Source: a virus. Taken from it: a stretch of 64,000 nt of DNA. Shown here in pieces: positions 26,463 through 33,908 of the stretch (positions within the stretch are counted from its first letter, which is position 1; every line of letters begins with the position of its first letter). The stretch lies in IMG/VR virus record IMGVR_UViG_3300035670_000124, positions 1 to 64,000 of that record, one strand, 5' to 3'. The position numbers and the translations under genes are program-made. The notes under the pieces were generated by a model. It made no database searches, had not been told where the DNA came from, and saw only the letters and a program-made list of their open reading frames with translations.

Positions 26463-27568
26463 TGTTAAGATTCAAAGAATACACATACCTGACAGAAGCA
26501 AGAGCCAAGGATATTATAGAAAAATATCCTCACTTATCTGAACTTCCAAAGAAACATCTATCTTCATATGGTGAATGGTTAGGTAAAAATATTCCTCCAG
26601 ATGCAGATATGAAAGAAGTAGCAAAGACAATAGAAGACTTTCATTCTGTAAAAGACATCATGCACAAAGATGACAGAGACATTAACTCATATGAAAATTA
26701 TGATAGTTTGAGTAAAAATGTGACGTTTCACTTGAGAAAAAGAGAGTTTAAGAAACAACAAGAAAATGCTGTTGTTCCCGTCCATGAAAGTGATAATATC
26801 AAAGTAAATAGAGTTGATACCAAAGAAGCATGTATCAAAAATTATGGTGGAGGAAAGACTAATTGGTGTGTTGCTGCCACAGGTAAGGAAAATGCTTTCG
26901 AGCATTATAGGGATGCAAATGCCGAACCGGGTGAAAGAAATCATATGTATACTATCCATACACCATCAGGAGTATATGCCTATCATGAAGGTGAAGGCGG
27001 TATAGCAAGAGATTCAAGAGATAATGAAGTTAGTTTACTTGATCTTACCAAAAAACATCCAGAACTGAAAGATATTCCTGCACTTAAAAAATCAAAATAT
27101 GGTAAATTATTTGAAGATGAAGATAGTCTTCGCACATATATGAAAAAATCTCCTGGTACATCTGATGCATCTAAAAGAATTAAAAGAAGAATCGTAGAAG
27201 GCTCAGAAACACTCGCACATGAGTTTATAGACCATCCATCAGATGATGTAAGAGCAGCAGCAGCCAAATGGGAATCTGTTGCCGACAAATATATGAATCC
27301 AGGTAAAGGTATGTTTTTCACCAAGAAACCAGAAAGATCGCCAACAGTTCTTGCTGCAATAGCCAATCATCATCCCGAACATGCAGAAGTTTTACATAAA
27401 CATCCTGATGAACAAGTGCGTGCAGCAGCAGCAAGCCATTCACATATTGCAGAAAAATTGCTAGATAACAGAGAAAATGATCCTCTAGTATTAGCCACAA
27501 TAAAATATCACCATCGAGATTTATGGGACTGGCATCCAAATGGCAAAGAAGCAAATATGAGGAAGTAA
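26462..27568 (+). CDS. Putative packaged effector: KTNWC-type domain plus HEAT/LRV-like repeats
   Basis: A 368-residue protein. The N-terminus MLRFKEYTYLTEAR has L-T-E/A, resembling a cleavable capsid-targeting peptide. Residues 118-185 contain KEACIKNYGGGKTNWCVAAT, ENAFEHY and HMYTIHTPSGVYAYHE, a pattern of conserved Gly-Thr-x-Trp-Cys, Asn-x-Phe-x-x-Tyr and later Asp seen in uncharacterised phage and mobile-element proteins. The C-terminal 130 residues repeat a HPSDDVRAAAAKW/HPDEQVRAAAASH motif like leucine-rich-variant or HEAT repeats. Function unknown; the Cys136/His pair could be catalytic. Confidence 0.5.
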   Translation: MLRFKEYTYLTEARAKDIIEKYPHLSELPKKHLSSYGEWLGKNIPPDADMKEVAKTIEDFHSVKDIMHKDDRDINSYENYDSLSKNVTFHLRKREFKKQQENAVVPVHESDNIKVNRVDTKEACIKNYGGGKTNWCVAATGKENAFEHYRDANAEPGERNHMYTIHTPSGVYAYHEGEGGIARDSRDNEVSLLDLTKKHPELKDIPALKKSKYGKLFEDEDSLRTYMKKSPGTSDASKRIKRRIVEGSETLAHEFIDHPSDDVRAAAAKWESVADKYMNPGKGMFFTKKPERSPTVLAAIANHHPEHAEVLHKHPDEQVRAAAASHSHIAEKLLDNRENDPLVLATIKYHHRDLWDWHPNGKEANMRK

Positions 27569-28086
27569 TGTCAAATCAATCAGTATTAACTAAGATTCCA
27601 GAAAACACCAGTTTTCTACAAGCAACTAAATTTACATTCTCGTTTCCTACAATGCCTTTCTTGCGGTATTTTGCTCAAACGGCAGAAATTCCAGGCATAT
27701 CAACATCACCAGTTCAGGTGCCTTCACCATTTGCCAATATGTTTAGGCATGGTGATACATTGGTATATGATCAATTTAATATAACAGCAATCGTAGATGA
27801 AGACCTTAGAACATGGGAAGAAACTCATGATTGGTTGGTAGCATTAACCAAACCACAAGATTACGCTCAGTATATTAGATTCTATAACGAACAAAAGACG
27901 CCATATCATGATGCAGTCCTGACGATCAATACAAACTCTAATATACAGAATATACGTATCTTATTTAAGAACTGCCATCCATATGCTCTATCTGGTATTC
28001 AGTTTGATACCAAAAACAATGCTGATAATACTATTGTCATGGATGTGACATTTAGGTATGACTTTTTTGAGATACAAAGACTATAA
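27568..28086 (+). CDS. Tail-tube-fold protein (gp19/gp54-like)
   Basis: A 172-residue protein starting MSNQSVLTKIPENTSFLQAT, with FSFPTMPFLRYFAQTAEIPG, GDTLVYDQFNITAIVDEDL and TWEETHDWLVAL. This pattern is that of tail tube proteins and of tube-initiator baseplate proteins in T4-like phages. Since gp19 is already present at 14987, this second copy is likely the baseplate tube initiator (T4 gp54 role) or a related baseplate-hub ring. ATG 27568 is chosen for its GAGGAAG; it directly overlaps the previous stop (TAATG). Confidence 0.65.
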   Translation: MSNQSVLTKIPENTSFLQATKFTFSFPTMPFLRYFAQTAEIPGISTSPVQVPSPFANMFRHGDTLVYDQFNITAIVDEDLRTWEETHDWLVALTKPQDYAQYIRFYNEQKTPYHDAVLTINTNSNIQNIRILFKNCHPYALSGIQFDTKNNADNTIVMDVTFRYDFFEIQRL

Positions 28087-28164
28087 ATAGAAATGTAGGT
28101 CACGATGCTACCAACATCTACCTACCCTAATGCTAAACAGGAGCACCAGCCATGTCTATTTATA
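28082..28164 (+). promoter_or_regulatory. Late promoter box forming an inverted repeat with the endonuclease start
   Basis: TATAAATAGA (28082-28091, containing a perfect late box) is an exact 10-bp inverted repeat of TCTATTTATA (28155-28164), which is codons 2-5 of the endonuclease that starts at ATG 28152. The loop is 63 bases and contains an inner GTAGGT/ACCTAC pair. RNA made from this late box would begin after the left arm and so could not form the outer stem. Confidence 0.65.
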
Positions 28165-28752
28165 AATCAAATTCATTAGAGTTCTATGTCTATGCATATC
28201 TTCGTGAAGATGGCACACCATATTATATCGGCAAAGGTAGAAATAAAAGATTGTTTAAAAAAGGGAAAAAGGAATCTATTAGCATCCCAAAAGAGAAATC
28301 AAGGATTATTATATGCGAATCAAACCTAACTGAACTTGGTGCTTTTGCTTTAGAACGCAGATTAATTCGTTGGTATGGTCGTAAAGATAATGGAACTGGG
28401 ATATTGAGGAATAGAACAGACGGTGGTGATGGAACTTCTGGATATAGAATGACAGAAAAACAAAAAAATAATATGAAAGGTAAAAACACTCAAGGTCTTA
28501 AAAATTATCATAGGAATAATCCAGATAAAAATCCAATGCGTATCCCGGCGATAAAGGATAGAAGGTAAAAAAAGATCAGAATATTATAAAAATAATCCAG
28601 ATAAAAATCCAAGCAAACGCAAAGATGTAAAAGAAAAACAAAAAAATAAAAGGATTAAGTATTGGTCTGACGAAAAAAATAGAATACTACAATCACTAAG
28701 AATGAAAAAATATCACGAAGAAAAAAGAAAAAATTCAAAGATTATGACTTGA
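28152..28752 (+). pseudogene. GIY-YIG endonuclease gene with a frameshifted C-terminus
   Basis: The first 138 codons (28152-28568) encode an intact GIY-YIG domain ([48 protein letters not shown]) closely matching the gene at 7037. The frame then stops, but coding continues in another frame from about 28561 to 28752 ([20 protein letters not shown], then KYWSDEKNRILQSLRMKKYH), repeating the NPDKNP motif just before the stop. A single-base indel near 28555-28566 explains this. The nuclease domain may still be made; the DNA-binding tail is cut off. Confidence 0.75.
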
Positions 28753-28776
28753 CACATAATAATAATCCTTTATAAT
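28749..28776 (+). promoter_or_regulatory. Strong sigma70-like promoter for uvsY-uvsW
   Basis: TTGACA (28749-28754), 16-base spacer, TATAAT (28771-28776): both hexamers are perfect. It begins the recombination operon right after the endonuclease remnant. Confidence 0.85.
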
Positions 28777-28804
28777 GAATATTATTTTATAGAGGATTAT
28801 AAAT

Positions 28805-29257
28805 ATGAAACCACCAGTCACAATAGATACCCTATCTGAAGAATGGCTAAATGATTCTCCAGTTGATACTACCGATCCTACAAGAGAATTGAGTAGAATA
28901 CCCAACCTTCATTCAAAATACCTCAACATACTATCCCATCATAACCTAATAGTCAAGAAGTTATCATATGAATATAATACTCTCAAGAAAGTGAAGATTG
29001 AGTATTATATGGGTGATTTGAATAATCCAGAAGACTTGAAAGAATATGGTTGGGAACCACAGATGAAGAAGATAATGAGGCAGGATATTCCATCGTATCT
29101 TGATTCTGATGATGACCTAAATAAAATTCTAATCAAAAAAGTTATTCATCAAGAAATAGTAGACTATTGTGATAGAGTATTGAAAGAATTAAACAATAGA
29201 ACTTTTCAGTTGAGCAACATAATCAAATGGGAAATGTATCTTAATGGCAGAGGCTGA
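28805..29257 (+). CDS. uvsY: Recombination mediator UvsY
   Basis: A 150-residue homologue of T4 UvsY (137 residues), which loads the UvsX recombinase onto gp32-coated single strands. TLSEEWLNDSPVDTTDPTRE, RIPNLHSKYLNILSHHNL, VKIEYYMGDL and ELNNRTFQLSNIIKWEMYLN fit T4-like UvsY. GAGG lies 8 bases before the ATG. It overlaps the start of uvsW by 14 bases, so the two are coupled as a recombination unit. Confidence 0.85.
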   Translation: MKPPVTIDTLSEEWLNDSPVDTTDPTRELSRIPNLHSKYLNILSHHNLIVKKLSYEYNTLKKVKIEYYMGDLNNPEDLKEYGWEPQMKKIMRQDIPSYLDSDDDLNKILIKKVIHQEIVDYCDRVLKELNNRTFQLSNIIKWEMYLNGRG

Positions 29258-30713
29258 TGTAATAATAAAAAATGAAAACGAAGTCTTTGTCACTATACAG
29301 TGTGACGAATCAATATCTTATGAGCTTAGAGATTATTTTACTTTAACTATTCCGGGGGCTCAATTCACACCACAATTTCGTGCTCGTCTTTGGGACGGAA
29401 AGATAAGATTGTGGGATGTTAGAAATCGTAGGATATACCGAGGACTTATCCAACATATTATATCATTCTGTAAAAGTCGTAATTATACATACAAATATGA
29501 TGATTCCACAACATCATTTTCATTGAACGAAGCAAATAAATTCATTGAGACAATAGGTCCAAAATATCAGCCAAGAGATTATCAGGTTGAAGCATTCGTT
29601 CATGCTGTCAGATCAAAAAGAGCATTGTTACTGTCACCAACAGCATCAGGAAAGTCTTTGATTATCTATTTGATGCTTAGACATTTTCTTGAGACTGAAG
29701 AACGAGGTCTTATTATTGTTCCCAACATATCTCTGGTAGAGCAATTATATTCAGACTTCAAAGATTACTCTGAACTAAATGGTTGGAATGTTGAGGATAA
29801 TGTCCATAGAATATACCAAGGCCAGGACAAAGATACCAACAAAAGAGTAACCATTTCTACTTGGCAATCATTACACAAACTCCCTCCCAAATACTTCAAG
29901 AAGTTTGGATTTGTCATCGGTGACGAAGCACACCAGTTCAAAGCAAAATCTCTAACAGACATCATGACATCTCTCACTAATGCCAAGTATAGAATTGGTA
30001 CTACAGGCACACTTGATGGTACAAAAACACACAAACTTGTTTTGGAAGGACTATTTGGTTCGGTCCATAAAGTCATTACTACCAAAGAGCTTATGGACCA
30101 GAAACACGTTGCTGATTTCAAGATTAAATGCCTTCTTCTCAAACATTCAGATGAAAGCTGTAAGTTGGCAAGAAATTATACATATCAACAAGAAATAGAA
30201 TATCTTGTTCTCAATGAAGAAAGAAATAAATTCATATCCAATCTATCATTATCATTGAATGGTAATACTCTTATATTATATCAGTATGTAGATAAACATG
30301 GGTCTATATTATATGACATGATAAATAGTAGAGCCAAGGATAGAAAAGTATTTTTTATTCATGGTGATGTGAATGTAAATGTTCGTGAAGAAACACGAAA
30401 GATTGTAGAATCTGAAACAGATGCTATAATCATTGCTTCATATGGAACATTCTCTACAGGAGTTAATATAAAGAATCTACATAATGTAATATTTGCCAGC
30501 CCATCTAAATCAAGGATTAGAAATCTGCAATCAATTGGTAGAAGTCTCAGAAAATCTGATACCAAAACAGAAGCAACATTATTTGATATTGCAGATGACC
30601 TACGCTATCGTAAAAAAGAAAACTATACTCTCAAACACTTTTCTTCACGTATTCAAATCTATTCTGAAGAAAAATTCTCATTCAAAATCTATAAGATACA
30701 ATTGAAAGGCTAA
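29244..30713 (+). CDS. uvsW: DNA/RNA helicase UvsW
   Basis: A 489-residue SF2 helicase that unwinds branched recombination intermediates and R-loops, helping the switch from origin to recombination-dependent replication. After the N-terminal FTPQFRARLWDGKIRLWD module come Walker A SPTASGKS (about 131), GDEAHQFKA (about 227), TGTL, and the second RecA lobe ending QSIGRSLRKSDTKTEATLFD. Length matches T4 UvsW (about 500 residues). Confidence 0.92.
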   Translation: MAEADVIIKNENEVFVTIQCDESISYELRDYFTLTIPGAQFTPQFRARLWDGKIRLWDVRNRRIYRGLIQHIISFCKSRNYTYKYDDSTTSFSLNEANKFIETIGPKYQPRDYQVEAFVHAVRSKRALLLSPTASGKSLIIYLMLRHFLETEERGLIIVPNISLVEQLYSDFKDYSELNGWNVEDNVHRIYQGQDKDTNKRVTISTWQSLHKLPPKYFKKFGFVIGDEAHQFKAKSLTDIMTSLTNAKYRIGTTGTLDGTKTHKLVLEGLFGSVHKVITTKELMDQKHVADFKIKCLLLKHSDESCKLARNYTYQQEIEYLVLNEERNKFISNLSLSLNGNTLILYQYVDKHGSILYDMINSRAKDRKVFFIHGDVNVNVREETRKIVESETDAIIIASYGTFSTGVNIKNLHNVIFASPSKSRIRNLQSIGRSLRKSDTKTEATLFDIADDLRYRKKENYTLKHFSSRIQIYSEEKFSFKIYKIQLKG

Positions 30714-30718
30714 TACAC

Positions 30719-31171
30719 ATGACCCAGCCAGAACCAATCTCATCTTCTGTTAAATTTATCAGACTCAATACAGGTGAAGATTTAGCGTCTGAAGTAGTTT
30801 ACTATAAAACAGATGATGATGAATACTATGTTCTACTGAATCCATTAAAAATTGTATATTCTGTGAGTCAATCAAGACCAGGATATCTAAGTCTATCTCT
30901 ACTACAATGGGTTCTACCAGAGATTTGCTCTAAACAAGAATTTACAATCTATCCAAATGATATTCTCACTATGTCAGATGCATCTGATGAAATGGATAAT
31001 TATTATTGGGAATCACTAACCAAATTGACATATCTAGAACAAGAAAAGTCTTCCAAGAAAGCAATGGAAGATATTGATGATATGTTTGATGTTGAAGTAG
31101 ATGACTCAGAATTATCGTATGTTAAAGAAATGCTTGAAGAAATTAAGAATGGTAAGAGGAAATTACACTGA
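30719..31171 (+). CDS. Sm/Hfq-like fold protein
   Basis: A 150-residue protein. Residues 8-85 (VKFIRLNTGEDLASEVVYYK, then YYVLLNPLKIVYSV and LQWVLPEI) show the five-strand Sm-like pattern, with Leu-x-x-Gly-Glu-x-Leu in strand one-two and a Pro-Leu motif in strand three. The remaining part is acidic and helical. A second, shorter protein of the same fold is at 58043. RNA binding is possible but unproven. Forms an operon with uvsW and the next gene, with a 1-base overlap (TGATGG). Confidence 0.5.
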   Translation: MTQPEPISSSVKFIRLNTGEDLASEVVYYKTDDDEYYVLLNPLKIVYSVSQSRPGYLSLSLLQWVLPEICSKQEFTIYPNDILTMSDASDEMDNYYWESLTKLTYLEQEKSSKKAMEDIDDMFDVEVDDSELSYVKEMLEEIKNGKRKLH

Positions 31172-31452
31172 TGGCAGTCAAGAATCAATACCTAGATGTT
31201 AATGATACTAATAATGATTTTGGTTTTACATTCTCTGATGAAGATGAAATTGTAGCATCACATACTCAATACTCTTCCTTGCAGGAAGAAGTAGATGATC
31301 TTAGGAAAAGATTACATGCAGTAAATGCTATCTTTACTCCACTACTAGAGAACTTGGCTAAAGACCCATCTAAACCTATGATTAAATGGCCTAACAGAGC
31401 AGAAGTAATTGATAAGCAGATGAAGAAGCTAAAGTCACTAACTGATGTATAA
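31171..31452 (+). CDS. Small conserved T4-like protein
   Basis: A 93-residue protein whose N-terminus has NDFGFTFSDEDE, followed by a coiled coil (QEEVDDLRKRLHAVNAIFTP) and MIKWPNRAEVIDKQMKKL. This D-F-G-F-T plus W-P-N-R arrangement recurs in T4-like phages near uvsW, but no function is known to me. It starts on the stop of the preceding gene. Confidence 0.55.
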   Translation: MAVKNQYLDVNDTNNDFGFTFSDEDEIVASHTQYSSLQEEVDDLRKRLHAVNAIFTPLLENLAKDPSKPMIKWPNRAEVIDKQMKKLKSLTDV

Positions 31453-31466
31453 TAGTAACTAATAGT

Positions 31467-31519
31467 ATTCATTGAAGGGCTGACATAGCCATTATATAGT
31501 GCTTGTCAAGGTTGTCAAG
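31467..31519 (+). repeat. 53-bp exact direct repeat, copy 2, containing a sigma70-like promoter
   Basis: Base-for-base copy of 13111-13163: TTGAAG (31472-31477), 17 bases, TATAGT (31495-31500), then tandem TTGTCAAG. Here it ends immediately before the ribosome-binding site GAGGAAA of gene 55, so it is placed as the promoter and 5' leader of the late sigma factor. Confidence 0.8.
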
Positions 31520-31529
31520 AGGAAAATGT

Positions 31530-32093
31530 ATGAAACAGAAGAAAAAAGTGAAATATGTAGATAATGAAAGATTCTATCAAGAAATCATTGCATACAGAAA
31601 AAAACTGGAAGAATATAGAGCATCAGGTAGGAATGAAGAACCAAGGATGCCAGACTATATCGGTGAATGTATCTGGAAGATTGCAGATCGTTTATCCATG
31701 AAGCCCTGCTTTGTGAATTACTCATACAGAGATGAAATGGTTTCAGACGGCATAGAAAACTGCATTCTATACTTCAAGGATTATAATCCTGCTATCGGTC
31801 AGAACCCTTTCGCATACTTTACACAGATCATCTACTATGCTTTTCTTCGTCGTATAAGTAAAGAAGAGAAGAATCGATATATAATCTATAAGAATTTTCA
31901 AGAGACAATGACACAACTTTATGAGTCTAAAGATTCTGAAGATGGACAGTTGATTTCTTCCACACTATATGATAACATACATCAGTTTATGAGAAAGTTT
32001 GAGAAGAAAGAAGAACTTAAAAAAGAAAAGCGTAAGAATGCGAAAGTAGGCTTACAGAAATTTTATGAGGAAGACAATGGAAAGAGAGAGTAA
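31530..32093 (+). CDS. 55: Late-transcription sigma factor gp55
   Basis: A 187-residue homologue of T4 gp55 (185 residues), which directs host RNA polymerase to TATAAATA late promoters with the gp45 clamp and gp33. Typical segments are YIGECIWKIADRLSMKPCFV, YRDEMVSDGIENCILYFKDY and FAYFTQIIYYAFLRRISKEE, the sigma region-2-like core. ATG 31530 follows GAGGAAA; an upstream in-frame TTG (31503) lies in the duplicated leader and is unlikely. The many late boxes in the window are its expected targets. Confidence 0.92.
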   Translation: MKQKKKVKYVDNERFYQEIIAYRKKLEEYRASGRNEEPRMPDYIGECIWKIADRLSMKPCFVNYSYRDEMVSDGIENCILYFKDYNPAIGQNPFAYFTQIIYYAFLRRISKEEKNRYIIYKNFQETMTQLYESKDSEDGQLISSTLYDNIHQFMRKFEKKEELKKEKRKNAKVGLQKFYEEDNGKRE

Positions 32094-32277
32094 TATTCCG
32101 TTTCAGGTTCAGCACTTAATTCGTGAGATGTTGAACCGCGATGATAATGTATATGTTCGTGGTAATTATAGAATGAGGCTTGATGAAATTCGCAGAGAGT
32201 TAGATAAAGCAATTCGTAAGTATGATGACGAAGTTGCTATGGCAAATATGGGGAAGACCAAGAAAAGAAGGGCATAA
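32077..32277 (+). CDS. Small basic protein of unknown function
   Basis: A 66-residue protein (MERESNIPFQVQHLIREMLN, then YRMRLDEIRRELDKAIRKYD and a KKRRA end). It overlaps the 3' end of gene 55 and its stop overlaps the start of gene 47. ATG 32077 follows GAGGAAG. A helical, basic character is all that can be seen. Confidence 0.5.
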   Translation: MERESNIPFQVQHLIREMLNRDDNVYVRGNYRMRLDEIRRELDKAIRKYDDEVAMANMGKTKKRRA

Positions 32278-33350
32278 TGACAAAAATTGCTATGATTACT
32301 GATACCCATGCTGGCATTAGAAATGACAGCATGGTTTTTCATGACTATATGAAAAAGAACTATGATTGGTTCTTTTCTATTATTGACGATCAGGATATCA
32401 GGACAATCGTCCATCTTGGTGATTTATTTGACAGGAGAAAATATGTCAATTATCTAACATCAAAAAGAATCCGTGAAGATTTTCTTTTACAGGTTGAAAA
32501 TAGAAACCTTGATTGCCATATCATAGCAGGGAACCATGATGTGTTTTACAAAAACACCAATGATATCAATGCGTTGAGTGAAATGGTAACTGGTAGATAT
32601 AAAGGAATCAATACCTATATCAATGCAACGGAAATCAATGTGAATGGAACAGATATTCTTCTGCTTCCGTGGATTTCCGATGATAACCACGAACAGTCAT
32701 ATAAACTGATTGAGAACAGTAAATGTGATGTTGTCATGGGACATCTGGAACTAAACGGGTTTGAGATGTTCAAAGGAACTGTATCTAATCATGGTGTAGA
32801 TAGAAAGGTTTATGATAAATTTGATCTTGTATTTTCAGGTCACTATCATCACAAATCTTCTGCCAAGAACATTCATTATATTGGTGCTTTTGCAGAATTT
32901 ATTTGGTCTGATTATAATGATCCTAGAGGATTCACTATTTTTGATACTAATACAAGAAAGTTTGAGTTCTATCAGAGCCCATATAACATTTTTCAGATGA
33001 TTGTGTATGATGATGTTAAGACAAAGGATATACTAAATGAAATCAATAAAACAGACTATAGCAAGTATTCAAATGTTTATGTTAAGGTTATATGTATCAA
33101 CAGGACAAATCCTTATGCGTTTGATACCCTGATTGACAAAATACACACAGTCTCACCAATTGACATATCAATAATAGAAGATGTTTCATTTCTGGATGAA
33201 TCAGAAGATATTGTTGAAGGAATACAGGATACCAGAAGTATCATTGACGCATACATCAACAACTTGACTCTGCCTGTAGATAATGATAAGATGAAAAAGT
33301 TTATGAGAGACATTTATACTGAAGCAGTATCCTTGAAACATATTGAATAA
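32277..33350 (+). CDS. 47: Recombination endonuclease subunit gp47 (Mre11/SbcD-like)
   Basis: A 357-residue metallophosphoesterase nuclease, partner of gp46 in end resection for recombination. The metal-binding motifs are in order: DTHAGIR, GDLFDRR, GNHDVF, MGHLELNG and SGHYHH, close in length to T4 gp47 (339 residues). The gene 46 partner now follows only after an inserted endonuclease gene. Confidence 0.94.
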   Translation: MTKIAMITDTHAGIRNDSMVFHDYMKKNYDWFFSIIDDQDIRTIVHLGDLFDRRKYVNYLTSKRIREDFLLQVENRNLDCHIIAGNHDVFYKNTNDINALSEMVTGRYKGINTYINATEINVNGTDILLLPWISDDNHEQSYKLIENSKCDVVMGHLELNGFEMFKGTVSNHGVDRKVYDKFDLVFSGHYHHKSSAKNIHYIGAFAEFIWSDYNDPRGFTIFDTNTRKFEFYQSPYNIFQMIVYDDVKTKDILNEINKTDYSKYSNVYVKVICINRTNPYAFDTLIDKIHTVSPIDISIIEDVSFLDESEDIVEGIQDTRSIIDAYINNLTLPVDNDKMKKFMRDIYTEAVSLKHIE

Positions 33351-33356
33351 TGGAGA

Positions 33357-33407
33357 TTGGCTATTCTTACATTTGAAAAAATTAGGTGGAAGAACTTATT
33401 TTACTAA
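33357..33407 (+). pseudogene. Fossil of the original gene 46 N-terminus
   Basis: Right after gene 47 and a GGAG, the frame beginning TTG 33357 reads (M)AILTFEKIRWKNLFY then stop. It matches the N-terminus of functional gp46, MIIFQKIRWKNFLSTGN, encoded 530 bases downstream after the inserted endonuclease. This is where gene 46 began before the insertion; the sequence breaks after Leu-Phe. Confidence 0.8.
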
Positions 33408-33440
33408 ATAGTGTTTCCACTAAGAAAGGGAACACTAATG
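33403..33440 (+). promoter_or_regulatory. Late-like box and hairpin hiding the ribosome-binding site of an endonuclease gene
   Basis: AGTGTTTCC (33410-33418) pairs with GGGAACACT (33428-33436), nine pairs with one U-G, loop ACTAAGAAA. The right arm takes the GGG of the Shine-Dalgarno AAAGGG (33425-33430), seven bases before ATG 33438. A weak late-like ACTAAATA (33403-33410) abuts the left arm. RNA started there would lack most of that arm. Confidence 0.55.
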
Positions 33441-33908
33441 AAAACGTGCACTCAATGTAAACACGAAAAACCAACATCACAATTTCGCATTTTAAGAAAA
33501 AATAAAAATGGAAGTAATCTTTATAGAGGTAAATGTGATGATTGCTATAATGAACATTATAGAAAAAAATATCATAAATTGACATTAGAAGAAAAAAAAG
33601 TTAAACAAAAAAGAAATAATCAACGCTGGTCTCCTGAAAAAAGAAAAGATTATAAGCTACAAAAAAATTTCGGTATAACACTTGATCAGTTTAAAATTAT
33701 GTTACAGAATCAAGATAATAAATGTTATATTTGCAAAAAAAATATTTTGGATTGTGGTCATGTGGATCATTGTCATAAAACAGGAAAGGTTAGGAAAATA
33801 TTATGCCGTAATTGCAATACAGGAATAGGTCTTCTCAGAGAAGATGTGTCAATATTATACAACTGTATTTTTTATTTGAGGGAACATGATAATTTTTCAA
33901 AAGATTAG
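33438..33908 (+). CDS. Endonuclease VII-like (HNH) mobile endonuclease
   Basis: A 156-residue protein with two zinc-binding halves: CTQCKHEKPTSQF with CDDC near the N-terminus, and CYICKKN, CGHVDHCHKTGKVRKILCRN, CN. The second is the recombination endonuclease VII signature (H-x-D-H-C-H then L-C-x-x-C-N). Such genes act as free-standing homing endonucleases in many phages. It is inserted in codon 15 or so of gene 46, and its last 23 bases overlap the new gene 46 start in another frame. Confidence 0.82.
   Translation: MKTCTQCKHEKPTSQFRILRKNKNGSNLYRGKCDDCYNEHYRKKYHKLTLEEKKVKQKRNNQRWSPEKRKDYKLQKNFGITLDQFKIMLQNQDNKCYICKKNILDCGHVDHCHKTGKVRKILCRNCNTGIGLLREDVSILYNCIFYLREHDNFSKD

Noticed and set aside
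28798-28805. TATAAATA as a late promoter of uvsY
   Set aside because: It overlaps the start codon, so transcripts would begin inside the gene; a strong early promoter at 28749 explains expression.
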